DNA of 64,000 bases, from assembly GCA_023389105.1 (NCBI GenBank), contig JAEWEY010000005.1:1-64000 (forward strand). Reading direction: 5' to 3'. Numbering within the stretch: position 1 is the first letter of the stretch; every line of letters starts with the position of its first letter. Both the position numbers and the translations under genes were made by a program. This DNA comes from Pseudomonadota bacterium (GTDB taxonomy: Bacteria; Pseudomonadota; Alphaproteobacteria; Sphingomonadales; Sphingomonadaceae). A model generated the notes under the pieces. It was given only the letters and a program-made list of their open reading frames with translations. It was not told where the DNA came from and did not search any database. Of this stretch, positions 52,789-62,191 are shown piece after piece.

Positions 52789-54887
52789 GCTGCGGCGAGG
52801 TCGAACGGCAGGGAGCGCAGGCGACGACCGGTACCCGCGTGGATTGCGTTTGCGACGGCGGGTGCCAGCGGCAGCGTGCCGAGACCGCTGATGCCGCCCG
52901 GTGCGTCGGCGCTGGGAAGTATCGAGACCACGATTTCCGGTGCGTCGCCGAGACGCGGCAGGTCAAGCGCGCCCAAAGCCCGTGCGCGCGGCGCGCCGGC
53001 GACGAACTCCGGCACCGGGGAAGTCCCCTGCGCGATGGCCCATATCAACCCGGCTTCGATCTGCTGCGTGACGAGCCCGCTGTTGACGACCCGGCCGCAA
53101 TCGACCGCCGCGAACAGTTTGTGCACCTTGATCTTTTGGTCCGGGCCAACGCTCGCGACGGCGACGAGCCCGATGTGCGATCCGAACGCCGACGCACCGG
53201 CCAGCCCCATGCTGCTGCCTGGCCCGCCGCCGTCCCACTGCGCCAGGGTGGCGGCGGACTGCAGGCAGCGCGCAAGCCGTCCATTGCCGCCGAGCATGGC
53301 CATGCGGAACGACAGCGGCTCAAGGCCAGCCGCGCGTGCAAGTTCGTCGACGAAGCTTTCCGTGAAGAAGGTGAACTCGCGCTGTGGCGAACCGCGCATG
53401 TACCCCGCTCGCATGGGGAGGGCGACAGGGACGGACTCCACGCGGACATTGGCGATGGAATAGGGCGGAACCGACCCGTCCAACGCCGTCCGGCCTAATT
53501 TCGCAGGCGTGTTTCCTCCCGTAAGCCGTGCCAGGGCTGATCCCAAGCCATCCGCTGTGGCGACCTTGACCGCCCAGGCGTTCGTAATGCCGCCGGGTCC
53601 AGGCAAGGCTGTCAGTCGTGCCAGCGCGCCGGGCGAAACAGCGTCAGCATTCTGGCTGGCCGATTGCGACAACATTACTTGCACCGGCCGCCCGACCGCC
53701 TTGGCCAACGCGATGGCAATTGCCGACGCGTCGGAGTCCATTGCTCGGCCCGACGGCTCGCCAGAAGGCATGGGATAAAGCGTTGCCTCTGGGGTACCCA
53801 AACCAGGTGCGAGCATCGGCGCCCACAGCTCGACCGCGCCATTGATGACCCGCGCCGTCGCGGAAACTGGTTCCACTCCGAGATGCATCGACGGCGCCGC
53901 GTAATAGGTCGCTGTAAGCGGCCGCGACCCGCTTACGGCACCATCGTAGTCGCCCTGCGCGAACCATGCGTCTGCGCGCGCTTCCGCTAGCGCCTTGTCG
54001 AAGAGCGGCCTTACGATCGCTTCTGAACGCGGTGCCGAAAATCGCACGTTCTCCGAACGCAGCGCCTGCTCCGCTTGCCACCAACTGTCTGCCACGACCG
54101 CGATCCATTGGTCGCTGGCGCTCAGGTGGCGGATGCCTGGCTGCCCCTCGATCGCGGCGCGCTCGAATCCGGTAATCTTCCCGCCAGGCGGTGCCAGCCG
54201 CGCCGACGCGTAAAGCATGTTTGGATGCCGGACGTCGCTAGCGAGCCGCCAGCTTCCTTGCGCCTTGGCGGGACCGTCGAGCCGCGACAACGGCTGGCCC
54301 ATCAGCCGCGCTTTGCGTGTCTGGCGCAATGGCGCGTTCCGCGGTGGACTGCGGCTAGCAGCTTCCTCAGCCAATTCGCCAAAGGTTACCGTTCGCCCAC
54401 CGTTGAGCACGAAGCCATCCGCCGTTTCGCATTGCGCGGGATCGACGTTCCAGCGGTCGGCGGCCGCCCCGACCAGCATTGTCCGTGCCACCGCCGCCGC
54501 TTCGCGCACCGGCCGTTCGAACGCGCGAATGGAGGTGGAGTTGGCGGTAATCCGGATGTCCTCGGGCCAGCCCTCCGCCTTGGCCAGCGGATTGGCGTAG
54601 GCCTTATTCAGCGGCGCCGGCTCGACCGCGATCGATTCCCACGCCGCACCCAATTCGTCAGCAACAATCTGCGGCAGTCCCGTCCAGATACCCTGTCCCG
54701 TTTCCACCTGTGGCACGGCCACCGTGATGCGCCCATCGCGCGCGATCTTGATGTAGTTGCCGAACGTTTCCTCGCCGCGTCCGGCGCTGAGTTCGCTCTG
54801 CAGATGTCTCGGCCACAGCGAATAAGCGACGATCAGGCCGATGCCCGCGCCGCCGCCGATCAGGACCGTGCGGCGATCGAGGTTCAA
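52785..54887 (-). CDS. Xanthine-dehydrogenase-family molybdopterin subunit lacking the catalytic Glu
   Basis: The 700-residue protein follows the IorB-like (isoquinoline 1-oxidoreductase large subunit) pattern: a twin-arginine leader (MNLDRRTVLIGGGAG), VETGQGIWTGLPQIVADELG, FFTESFVDELARAAG, DCGRVVN and a GG...APAVANAI end. Two key sites differ from active enzymes. The GVGE motif with the catalytic Glu reads GISG here (G668 in place of Glu), and the GGGFG molybdopterin loop reads PSGEPSG. No [2Fe-2S] IorA partner gene lies next to it. It may be a pseudoenzyme or have altered chemistry; the reading frame is intact and coupled on both sides by ATGA. Confidence 0.82.
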   Translation of the reverse strand: MNLDRRTVLIGGGAGIGLIVAYSLWPRHLQSELSAGRGEETFGNYIKIARDGRITVAVPQVETGQGIWTGLPQIVADELGAAWESIAVEPAPLNKAYANPLAKAEGWPEDIRITANSTSIRAFERPVREAAAVARTMLVGAAADRWNVDPAQCETADGFVLNGGRTVTFGELAEEAASRSPPRNAPLRQTRKARLMGQPLSRLDGPAKAQGSWRLASDVRHPNMLYASARLAPPGGKITGFERAAIEGQPGIRHLSASDQWIAVVADSWWQAEQALRSENVRFSAPRSEAIVRPLFDKALAEARADAWFAQGDYDGAVSGSRPLTATYYAAPSMHLGVEPVSATARVINGAVELWAPMLAPGLGTPEATLYPMPSGEPSGRAMDSDASAIAIALAKAVGRPVQVMLSQSASQNADAVSPGALARLTALPGPGGITNAWAVKVATADGLGSALARLTGGNTPAKLGRTALDGSVPPYSIANVRVESVPVALPMRAGYMRGSPQREFTFFTESFVDELARAAGLEPLSFRMAMLGGNGRLARCLQSAATLAQWDGGGPGSSMGLAGASAFGSHIGLVAVASVGPDQKIKVHKLFAAVDCGRVVNSGLVTQQIEAGLIWAIAQGTSPVPEFVAGAPRARALGALDLPRLGDAPEIVVSILPSADAPGGISGLGTLPLAPAVANAIHAGTGRRLRSLPFDLAAA

Positions 54888-56548
54888 TGCGCGTACTGGG
54901 CCTTCAGCGCGCGGCGGTCGATCTTGCCCGTACCCAAGCGGGGAAGCGATTCGGTCGCGAAGATGAAGCGCTCGGGAATCTTGAACTTCGCAAGCCGTCC
55001 GTCGAGAAATGCGCGAAGCTCATCCTCATTCAGCGTCTGGCCGTCTTTTACGTAAACTATGGCGACCGGAACCTCGCCGAGCCGCTCATCGGGCGCTGCG
55101 ATCACCGATACCTCGGCGACGGCCGGGCAAGCGTAACATTCGGCCTCCACCTCGGCCATCGAGATGTTCTCGCCGCCGCGGATGATGATTTCTTTCTTGC
55201 GGTCGACGATGAAAAGGTAGCCGTCCTCGTCGAGATAACCGATGTCGCCCGTGCGCACCGTGCCGTCGTCGGCGATCGTCGCGCGCGTCGCCTCGGGATT
55301 GCGATAATAGCCCTTGATGTTGGCCGCGGTCCGGATGCCGATCTCGCCCACTTCGCCCGCCGGCAGCACGGTGTCGTTGGCGCCCAGGATCTTGACCTCG
55401 ACCAGCGGCTTCTGAGCGCGCCCAGTCGAAGCGGGTTTGGTCGCGTAGCTGCTCCAGAAGTTCGCGCAGCCGGTGGCGTTTGTTTCGGTCAAACCATATC
55501 CCAACGCCGGCTGCGCGTTCGGGAATTCGCCCTTCAGTCGCTCGACGTGGCTGACCGGACGCGGCGCACCGCCTGCCGTAATGTCCTTGAGTGACGACAG
55601 GTCATATTTGTGCCGGTCGGGGTGGTTCATCAGCTCGAGGCTCATCGTCGGCACCCCGACGAAATAGGTGACGCCTTCCTTCTCAATCAGCCGCAGCGCC
55701 TCGGTCGCGTCCCATTTGGGCATGATCACCATACAGCGGCCGACGACGAAGCTGTTGAGCATCACCGGCACTTCGCCGGTGACGTGGAACAGCGGCACAC
55801 TAAGGAGGGTGCGGGGTGTCGGGGGCGGATTGCCGTCCTGCTCCAGCAGCCCTTTCAAGACGATCAACCCGGTCGAGTAGGCGTAGACGCCGGTCGTCAC
55901 TGCGCGATGCGTCGAAAGCGCCCCTTTGGATTCCCCGGTCGAGCCGGAGGTAAACAAGATCGTCGCATCATCGTCGGGCAGAATCTCTGGCAAGCTGTTG
56001 TCGAGATCGGCCCCGTCGAGCAGCGGCGCGATCGCTTGTTCGACCGGCTGCTCGATCGGCAGCGAAATTGTTTCAATCCGTCCGCACCGCTCCGCGAGGC
56101 GCCGCGCGCGCGGCGCGTCGGCGATGATAAGCTTGGGCTCGGTCAGCGCAATCGCATGCTCCATCTCCAGCGGCTCCCACCAGCCGTTGAGCAAGGTCGC
56201 GATGCCGCCGGCCTTCAGGATGGCCATGTAGCCGACGATCCACGCCGGGCAGTTGCGCATGGCGATTCCCACGCGATCACTTTTCGCAATTCCGCGCGCG
56301 ACCAGAGCGTGCGCCAAGCGCTCAGAAATGCGATCGAGATCCGCGAAGTTAAGCCGCTCGTCACCAGCGACCACTGCCTCGTTGGCACCGTTCAGTTCGG
56401 AAAAGGCTTTGAAAAAGCTCGGTAACGTCGCCGGGAAGTTGGTGACGATGGTTCGGCCCAGTTCGTCATGGCCCGTCGTCAACCGCCCGCCCGGCCCGTA
56501 GACCGCGGCCAGTATCTCGTCGAAGCGTCGATCCAGTTCGTTGGGCAT
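54884..56548 (-). CDS. Acyl-CoA synthetase/AMP-dependent ligase
   Basis: This 554-residue adenylate-forming enzyme activates a carboxylic acid to its CoA ester. It shows the ATP loop TILFTSGSTGESKGAL, GYGLTETNATG, the hinge motif DRKKEIIIRGGENIS and the catalytic lysine in GTGKIDRRAL. The pattern fits a medium- or long-chain fatty-acyl-CoA ligase, but the acid is not certain. The ATG at 56548 gives MPNELDRRFD; a long upstream extension is a shadow of lgt. It is the first gene of the minus-strand group that continues into the molybdopterin-type gene and hemH. Confidence 0.88.
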   Translation of the reverse strand: MPNELDRRFDEILAAVYGPGGRLTTGHDELGRTIVTNFPATLPSFFKAFSELNGANEAVVAGDERLNFADLDRISERLAHALVARGIAKSDRVGIAMRNCPAWIVGYMAILKAGGIATLLNGWWEPLEMEHAIALTEPKLIIADAPRARRLAERCGRIETISLPIEQPVEQAIAPLLDGADLDNSLPEILPDDDATILFTSGSTGESKGALSTHRAVTTGVYAYSTGLIVLKGLLEQDGNPPPTPRTLLSVPLFHVTGEVPVMLNSFVVGRCMVIMPKWDATEALRLIEKEGVTYFVGVPTMSLELMNHPDRHKYDLSSLKDITAGGAPRPVSHVERLKGEFPNAQPALGYGLTETNATGCANFWSSYATKPASTGRAQKPLVEVKILGANDTVLPAGEVGEIGIRTAANIKGYYRNPEATRATIADDGTVRTGDIGYLDEDGYLFIVDRKKEIIIRGGENISMAEVEAECYACPAVAEVSVIAAPDERLGEVPVAIVYVKDGQTLNEDELRAFLDGRLAKFKIPERFIFATESLPRLGTGKIDRRALKAQYAH

Positions 56549-56605
56549 CGTGGGCGAGCTTCCTTTGCCTTTGCTCAGAGCCGCCTTATGAGGCGCTGAA
56601 CTTTG

Positions 56606-57499
56606 ATGGGGAAGCCCTTGCAAGCTGTCGACAATAGCCGGTTCATTGCATTCCCCGATCTGGGGCTGTCGCCGGTTGCGCTTCACATCGGCCCGTTCGA
56701 CCTGCGCTGGTACAGTCTTGCTTACCTTGCCGGCATTTTCATCGGTTATTGGTACCTGCTCAAATTGCTGAGGCAGCCCGGCGCGCCGATGGATCGCCGG
56801 CATGCCGACGATCTCGTTTTTTACGCTGCGCTCGGCATCATCTTCGGTGGCCGTCTCGGCTACGTCCTGTTCTACAATCTCGGCGAATATCTCCGGCATC
56901 CACTGGAGATCCTCAAATTGTGGGACGGCGGAATGTCGTTCCATGGCGGCGTCATCGGCACGTCCCTGGGCATCATCTATTACGCATGGAAGCAGAAGCT
57001 GAACTGGCTTCGCCTACACGATTACGTTGCCTGCTGCGTGCCGTTCGGGCTTGGCTTCGGCCGCCTCGCCAATTTCGTGAACCAGGAATTGTGGGGCGCG
57101 CCAACGACCGTTCCCTGGGCAGTTCGCTTCGTCGAGCCGACACCGCTGGGACCGATGCTCGGCCCGCCTCGGCACCCCAGTCAGCTTTACGAAGCCGTCC
57201 TTGAAGGCCTGTTGCTCTTCGCCATCCTCGCCTTCATGTTTTGGCGGACCAAGGCACGATACGAGCCGGGCAAGCTCGTCGGTGCCTTCATATTCTTCTA
57301 CGGCCTGTTCCGCTTCGGCGTCGAATTCATTCGCGAACCCGATGCGCAATTTGCGGGCACCATGTTCCAAAACGCCGGCCTGCACATGGGCCAGTGGCTG
57401 TCGTTGCCCATGATCCTCGGCGGCCTGTACCTGATGCTGACCGCGCCCCGCCGCCGCACCCGCGTCGAACCCACGCTGGGAACCGAAAGCGTCGCGTGA
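56606..57499 (+). CDS. lgt: Prolipoprotein diacylglyceryl transferase
   Basis: Lgt adds diacylglycerol to the lipobox Cys of prolipoproteins, the step before LspA. The 297-residue integral membrane protein has seven hydrophobic segments, MSFHGGVIG (the HGGL-type loop) and the signature GRLANFVNQELWG. I chose ATG at 56606; the preceding TTG is in frame but weaker. midA overlaps its stop as GTGA. The acyl-CoA synthetase gene diverges 57 bases away. Confidence 0.96.
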   Translation: MGKPLQAVDNSRFIAFPDLGLSPVALHIGPFDLRWYSLAYLAGIFIGYWYLLKLLRQPGAPMDRRHADDLVFYAALGIIFGGRLGYVLFYNLGEYLRHPLEILKLWDGGMSFHGGVIGTSLGIIYYAWKQKLNWLRLHDYVACCVPFGLGFGRLANFVNQELWGAPTTVPWAVRFVEPTPLGPMLGPPRHPSQLYEAVLEGLLLFAILAFMFWRTKARYEPGKLVGAFIFFYGLFRFGVEFIREPDAQFAGTMFQNAGLHMGQWLSLPMILGGLYLMLTAPRRRTRVEPTLGTESVA

Positions 57500-58473
57500 C
57501 GCCGCTTGAACGAGCCCTTCGTGAGCGCATTGCCGCCGAGGGCCCGATCAGCGTCGAGACGTACATGGAAGCGTGCAACGCTTATTATTACGCGACGCGT
57601 GATCCGCTCGGTGCGCGCGGTGATTTTACGACGGCGCCGGAAATCAGCCAGATGTTCGGGGAGCTCGTCGGCGCTGCGCTCGCGGATTGCTGGAAACGCG
57701 CAGGTTCGCCGGCCGACGCGATTTATGCCGAGCTTGGCCCGGGGCGCGGGACGCTTGCCGCCGATGCGCTGCGCATGCTGCGCGCCAGTGGCTTCGCCGG
57801 CGAAGTCCATCTGGTCGAAACCAGCCCGGTGTTGCGCGAGGCGCAGAAGCAAGCGGTTGGACAGGCCGCGTGGCACGAACGGGTCGAGGATTTGCCCGCG
57901 CGGCCGTTGCTGCTGGTCGCCAATGAATTCCTCGACGCGCTGCCGATCCGCCAGCACGTGGGCGCGGTCGAGCGGCGCGTGACGGTTGCTGCAGGCGGAC
58001 TAGCCTTCGACCGCGATGGTGAGATCGTGGAAACGTCGCCGGGGCGCGAGCAGGCTGCCGGCAACATCGCGCTCTGCCTCGCGCAGCGTGGTGGCGCGGC
58101 GCTGTTCATCGATTACGGTCATGCGAAATCCGCGCCGGGTGACACGCTGCAGGCCGTACGCGGCCATGGCTACGCGCCGGTGCTGGCCGATCCGGGCGAG
58201 CAGGACCTGACCAGCCATGTCGATTTCGAGGCCATCGGCCGCGTCGCCGCCGATGCGGGCGCGTCCGTAACGGCGGTGGTCCCCCAAGGTGATTGGCTGC
58301 TCCGGCTGGGTATGGAGGCGCGCGCTCAAGCGCTTTCGCGGGCGAACCCGGAACGCGTCGAAGAGATTGCGAACGCGCTCGATCGGCTTACCAGTCGTGC
58401 GCACATGGGGGAGCTATTCAAAGTGATGGCGATTCACGCGCCTGAATGGCCGGCGCCGGCTGGACTTGCTTGA
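57496..58473 (+). CDS. midA: MidA/NDUFAF7-type SAM methyltransferase
   Basis: This family methylates an arginine in a complex I subunit in mitochondria; bacterial homologues probably act on the NADH dehydrogenase too. The 325 residues start VTPLERALRERIAAEGPISV and contain FTTAPEISQMFGEL, SAM-binding ELGPGRGTLAADAL, ANEFLDALPIRQ and FIDYGHA, all characteristic. GTG at 57496 overlaps the lgt stop (GTGA). The next gene starts by TGATG at its stop. Confidence 0.93.
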   Translation: MTPLERALRERIAAEGPISVETYMEACNAYYYATRDPLGARGDFTTAPEISQMFGELVGAALADCWKRAGSPADAIYAELGPGRGTLAADALRMLRASGFAGEVHLVETSPVLREAQKQAVGQAAWHERVEDLPARPLLLVANEFLDALPIRQHVGAVERRVTVAAGGLAFDRDGEIVETSPGREQAAGNIALCLAQRGGAALFIDYGHAKSAPGDTLQAVRGHGYAPVLADPGEQDLTSHVDFEAIGRVAADAGASVTAVVPQGDWLLRLGMEARAQALSRANPERVEEIANALDRLTSRAHMGELFKVMAIHAPEWPAPAGLA

Positions 58474-58973
58474 TGGATCGCGATGCGACCGAGGACGACC
58501 TGCCGGCAATCGACCGGGTCTTTCGCCAGAGCTTCTGCGATACGTTCGCGCATCTGTATGCGCCTGAAGATCTCGACGCGTTTCTCCGAAAGTTCACGCC
58601 CGAGGCTTGGGCGGAAGAATATCATGACCCGCGATACCGGTTCCGCGTTGCCGAAGTGGACGGGGAGGTCGTCGGCTACCTGAAGCTCGGCCCTTCGGCC
58701 CTCCCTTACGAGACCTCGGCGCAAGCCATCGAGCTGCGTCAGCTTTATGTGCTGAAACCGCACCATGGCACCGGGCTTGCCGCCGCCCTGACCGACTGGG
58801 GCATCGCGGAAGCGAGGCGGCAGGGCAACGAAGAGCTCTACCTGACCGTTTACACCGACAACCACCGCGCGAAGCGCTTCTACGAGCGCTACGGCTTTGA
58901 GGAAGTCGGCCGCTACGACTTCATGGTCGGCAATCACGCCGACGAAGACATCATCATGCGGAAGCGGCTGTGA
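58473..58973 (+). CDS. GNAT-family N-acetyltransferase
   Basis: This 166-residue acetyltransferase has the acetyl-CoA motif LYVLKPHHGTGLAAAL (the usual Q/R-x-x-G-x-G/A with HHGTG) and the C-terminal NHRAKRFYERYGF. The substrate is unknown. It overlaps midA by TGATG and is followed by pgeF through GTGA, so it is embedded in an operon where midA and pgeF are often adjacent in other alphaproteobacteria. Confidence 0.9.
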   Translation: MDRDATEDDLPAIDRVFRQSFCDTFAHLYAPEDLDAFLRKFTPEAWAEEYHDPRYRFRVAEVDGEVVGYLKLGPSALPYETSAQAIELRQLYVLKPHHGTGLAAALTDWGIAEARRQGNEELYLTVYTDNHRAKRFYERYGFEEVGRYDFMVGNHADEDIIMRKRL

Positions 58974-59737
58974 GCGGCGTCGAGGTCAATCGCGCGATCA
59001 GCCTCGGCCGCCTGCCGCATGGCTTTTTAGGCCGCCGCGGCGGCATTTCCGTGGGCGAATGTGCCGGCCTGAATGTCGGGCTCGGCAGCAAGGACGATCC
59101 CGAGACCATCGCGGGCAACCGGCGCCTCGCGGTGTCGGCGCTGTTGCCTGAAGCCGAATTGGCGACAGTCCACCAAGTCCATTCCGCCAAAGCCGTTGTT
59201 GCCTATGAAGCATGGCCCAATGATGAGCGCCCGCGTGTGGATGCGCTCGTGACCGACCGGCCCAACCTGCTGCTCGGCATCCTGACCGCCGATTGCGCGC
59301 CGGTGCTGTTCGCCGACCATGACGCCGTGGTTGTCGGTGCGGCGCACGCCGGGTGGCGCGGCGCCCTTGCAGGGGTCACCGATGCGACGATCGAGGCGAT
59401 GGAGTTGCTGGGCGCCCGCCGGGACCACATCCACGCCGCGGTCGGGCCGTGCATCGCCCAGCCCAATTACGAGGTCGACGACGACTTCCGCGCGCGCTTC
59501 CTTGCGCCCGATCCCGACAACGCACGCTTTTTCGTCGACGGCCCCGCCGGGAAGCCGCACTTCGATCTCGAGGCCTATGTCGTGCACCGCCTGATCGCCG
59601 CCGGCATCGGCGAAGTCGAAGCCCTCAACCTCGACACTTACGCCGACGATGACCGCTTCTACAGCTTCCGCCGCGCGACCCACCGCGGCGAGGCCGACTA
59701 CGGCCGCCAGCTCAGCGCCATCGCCATTCCCGGCTGA
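58970..59737 (+). CDS. pgeF: Peptidoglycan editing factor PgeF (laccase-domain protein)
   Basis: YfiH/PgeF proteins are copper- or zinc-binding enzymes proposed to remove aberrant peptidoglycan precursors and to have purine-nucleoside activity. The 255 residues contain the conserved HQVHS, TADCAPVLF and AHAGWRG ligands and VGPCIAQPNYEV. The start is GTG at 58970, coupled to the GNAT gene by GTGA. The next gene is 52 bases downstream. Confidence 0.93.
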   Translation: MSGVEVNRAISLGRLPHGFLGRRGGISVGECAGLNVGLGSKDDPETIAGNRRLAVSALLPEAELATVHQVHSAKAVVAYEAWPNDERPRVDALVTDRPNLLLGILTADCAPVLFADHDAVVVGAAHAGWRGALAGVTDATIEAMELLGARRDHIHAAVGPCIAQPNYEVDDDFRARFLAPDPDNARFFVDGPAGKPHFDLEAYVVHRLIAAGIGEVEALNLDTYADDDRFYSFRRATHRGEADYGRQLSAIAIPG

Positions 59738-59789
59738 GGTTGGCGCAAGTCGCGCCGAGGGCTAAGGCCCGCCGCGAAGGAGAGTCATC

Positions 59790-61100
59790 TTGCCTACCGA
59801 AGACGAACTGAGCGGCGCCATTTCCCACCAGCGCTCACCGAAGCCGTCGCCGACCACCGTCGGCAACCACAAGCTGAGCCCGCAGACGCTGATGCTTGGG
59901 TACGGCTTCGACCCGGAACTGAGCGAGGGTTCGCTCAAGCCCCCGATCTTCCTCACCTCGACCTTCGTTTTCGAAAACGCTGCCGCAGGTAAGCGCTTCT
60001 TCGAAGGTGTTACCGGCAAGCGACCCGGCGGGGCGGAGGGCCTCATCTACTCTCGCTTCAACGGTCCCAACCAGGAAATTCTCGAGGATCGCCTGGCGGT
60101 CTGGGAAGATGCCGACGATGCCTTGGCTTTCTCCAGCGGCATGGCGGCGATCGCGACGTTGCTGCTGACGTTCGTTCGTCCTGGCGACTGCGTCGTTCAC
60201 TCAGGCCCTCTTTACGCTGCGACGGAAACGCTAATCGGCAAGATTCTCGGGCAGTTCGGCGTCACCTGGATCGACTTCCCCTCGGGCGCCACCCGCGAGG
60301 AAATCGACGCCGCCATCGCCCGCGGCAAGGAGAAGGGGCGCGTCAGCCTCGTCTATCTCGAAAGCCCGGCAAACCCGACCAACCAGCTGGTCGACGTCGA
60401 AGCCGTCCGCGCGGCGGTCGACGCGGCGTTCGGTGATGGCGAGAAGCCGCCGATCGCCATCGACAACACTTTCCTCGGCCCGCTCTGGGCCAAACCGCTG
60501 GCGCAGGGTGCCGACCTCTCCGTTTACAGCCTGACCAAATATGTCGGCGGGCATAGCGACCTAGTCGCCGGCGGCCTCGTCGGCGAAAAGAACCTCATCA
60601 ACCAAATCCGCAGCTTCCGGAACACGATCGGGACGATCTGCGACCCCAACACCGCCTGGATGCTGTTGCGGAGCTTGGAGACGCTTGAGCTGCGCATGAG
60701 CCGCGCCGGCGAGAACGCGGCCAAGGTGTGCGACTTCCTTAAGAGCCACCCGAAGGTCGAAAAGATCGGCTACCTCGGCTTCCTTGAGGAAGGTTCGCGC
60801 CAGGCCGACATCTACAAGCGCCATTGCACCGGCGCCGGCTCTACCTTCTCGCTTTATCTGAAGGGGGGGGAAAAGGAGGCGTTCGCTTTCTTGGACGCGC
60901 TACAGATTGCAAACCTCGCCGTCAGCCTCGGTGGCACGGAAACACTTGCCAGCGCGCCGGCCGCGATGACTCACCTCTCCGTGCCCGACGAGCGCAAGAA
61001 GCAGCTCGACATCACCGACAACCTCGTTCGCATTTCAATCGGCTGCGAGAATGCGGACGATCTGATCGCCGACTTCGCCAACGCGTTGCAGGCGGTCTGA
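59790..61100 (+). CDS. Cys/Met-metabolism PLP enzyme (cystathionine gamma-synthase family)
   Basis: This PLP-dependent enzyme of fold type I has 436 residues and K250 in SLTKYVGGHSD as the Schiff-base lysine. YSRFNGPN, DALAFSSGMAAI and the GPLYAATETL region fit the cystathionine gamma-synthase/methionine gamma-lyase group. Exact substrate preference (O-acetyl- or O-succinylhomoserine, methionine) cannot be read. The start is TTG at 59790, supported by AAGGAGAG seven bases earlier; the next ATG is 34 codons in. A long inverted repeat follows the stop. Confidence 0.88.
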   Translation: MPTEDELSGAISHQRSPKPSPTTVGNHKLSPQTLMLGYGFDPELSEGSLKPPIFLTSTFVFENAAAGKRFFEGVTGKRPGGAEGLIYSRFNGPNQEILEDRLAVWEDADDALAFSSGMAAIATLLLTFVRPGDCVVHSGPLYAATETLIGKILGQFGVTWIDFPSGATREEIDAAIARGKEKGRVSLVYLESPANPTNQLVDVEAVRAAVDAAFGDGEKPPIAIDNTFLGPLWAKPLAQGADLSVYSLTKYVGGHSDLVAGGLVGEKNLINQIRSFRNTIGTICDPNTAWMLLRSLETLELRMSRAGENAAKVCDFLKSHPKVEKIGYLGFLEEGSRQADIYKRHCTGAGSTFSLYLKGGEKEAFAFLDALQIANLAVSLGGTETLASAPAAMTHLSVPDERKKQLDITDNLVRISIGCENADDLIADFANALQAV

Positions 61101-61101
61101 T

Positions 61102-61123
61102 CGGGGCCGCCTCGGCGGCCCCG
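61102..61123. terminator. Bidirectional hairpin between two convergent genes
   Basis: CGGGGCCGC, loop CTCG, GCGGCCCCG: a perfect 9-bp stem two bases after the PLP enzyme stop and 12 bases before the stop of the convergent hydrolase. There is no T run, so termination may need Rho or the stem alone. Confidence 0.6.
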
Positions 61124-61134
61124 ACCTCAATTAA

Positions 61135-62019
61135 TCATTCAGCCGGAACCGGCTCGGCGGCTGCAGGGGCAGCCGTCGCGGCGGTCGTGTCGCCGCGAAT
61201 GAACGCCAGCATGTCCGGATTGATGATCTCGGGGTGCGTCGACAGCAGCCCGTGCGGCAGGTCCTTGTAGGTCTTCAGCGTGCCGTTCCGCAGCAGCTTC
61301 GCCGCGAGCGGGCCTGAATCAGCGTAGGGCACGATCTGGTCCGCTTCGCTGTGGATCACCAGCACGGGCACGTCGATCGCCTGCAGGTCCTCGGTGAAGT
61401 CGGTCTCCGAAAAGGCCTTGATGCACTCGTAGTGCGCCTTGGCGCTGCCCATCATGCCCTGCCGCCACCAGTTGCGGATGAGGCCTTCGGAAATCTTCAC
61501 GCCAGGCTTGTCGAAATTGTAGAAGGGGCCACTGGCGACATCGAGGTAGAATTGAGCGCGGTTGGCAGCCAGGGCGGTGCGGAACTGATCGAAGACCTCG
61601 ATAGGAAGGCCGCCCGGATTGGAGTCCTTCTTGACCATCACCGGCGGCACCGCGTCAACGAGGATCGCCTTGGCGACGCGTCCCTTGGCGTGACGAGCGA
61701 CATAGCGGGCGACTTCGCCGCCACCGGTCGAATGGCCGATGTGTATCGCATTGGTCAGTCCAAGCTCGGTCACCAGCGCGTCGACGTCGGACGCATAGGT
61801 GTCCATCTCATTGCCGTCGCTCGTCTGGCTTGATCGTCCGTGGCCGCGCCTGTCGTGCGCAATGACGCGGTAGCCTTGGCCGAGGAAGAACAGCATCTGC
61901 GCGTCCCAGTCGTCCGCGCTGAGCGGCCAGCCATGGTGGAAGACGATCGGCTGTGCGTCCTTCGGTCCCCAATCCTTATAGAAAATGTGTGCGCCATCGG
62001 CGGTCTTGACGTGCGTCAT
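61135..62019 (-). CDS. Alpha/beta hydrolase (non-heme chloroperoxidase-like)
   Basis: This 294-residue hydrolase starts MTHVKTADGAHIFYKDWG and has HHGWPLSADDWD (oxyanion region), DRRGHGRSS, and the nucleophile S97 in GHSTGGGE. The triad acid and histidine fit VIHSEADQIVPY and DLPHGLLSTH. These motifs match esterases described as cofactor-free haloperoxidases; the physiological ester is unknown. The C-terminus carries an Ala/Pro-rich tail. The ATG at 62019 is chosen because the longer frame has no family-like sequence. Confidence 0.9.
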   Translation of the reverse strand: MTHVKTADGAHIFYKDWGPKDAQPIVFHHGWPLSADDWDAQMLFFLGQGYRVIAHDRRGHGRSSQTSDGNEMDTYASDVDALVTELGLTNAIHIGHSTGGGEVARYVARHAKGRVAKAILVDAVPPVMVKKDSNPGGLPIEVFDQFRTALAANRAQFYLDVASGPFYNFDKPGVKISEGLIRNWWRQGMMGSAKAHYECIKAFSETDFTEDLQAIDVPVLVIHSEADQIVPYADSGPLAAKLLRNGTLKTYKDLPHGLLSTHPEIINPDMLAFIRGDTTAATAAPAAAEPVPAE

Positions 62020-62191
62020 CGCGTTGCCCCTGCGAGCGTTCCGGCCGTCGGGGCCGGCGCCGGTCTCGATCGTGCCAATCGGTGGCGAGCTACTGGACCA
62101 TCGTACGCGGGGACTCACGATCGAGTCCGGGCGGCCGTAGCATTGGGTTGCTCGCCGAAACAGCAGTCGACTCGCGCAGACCGCCAATTCT

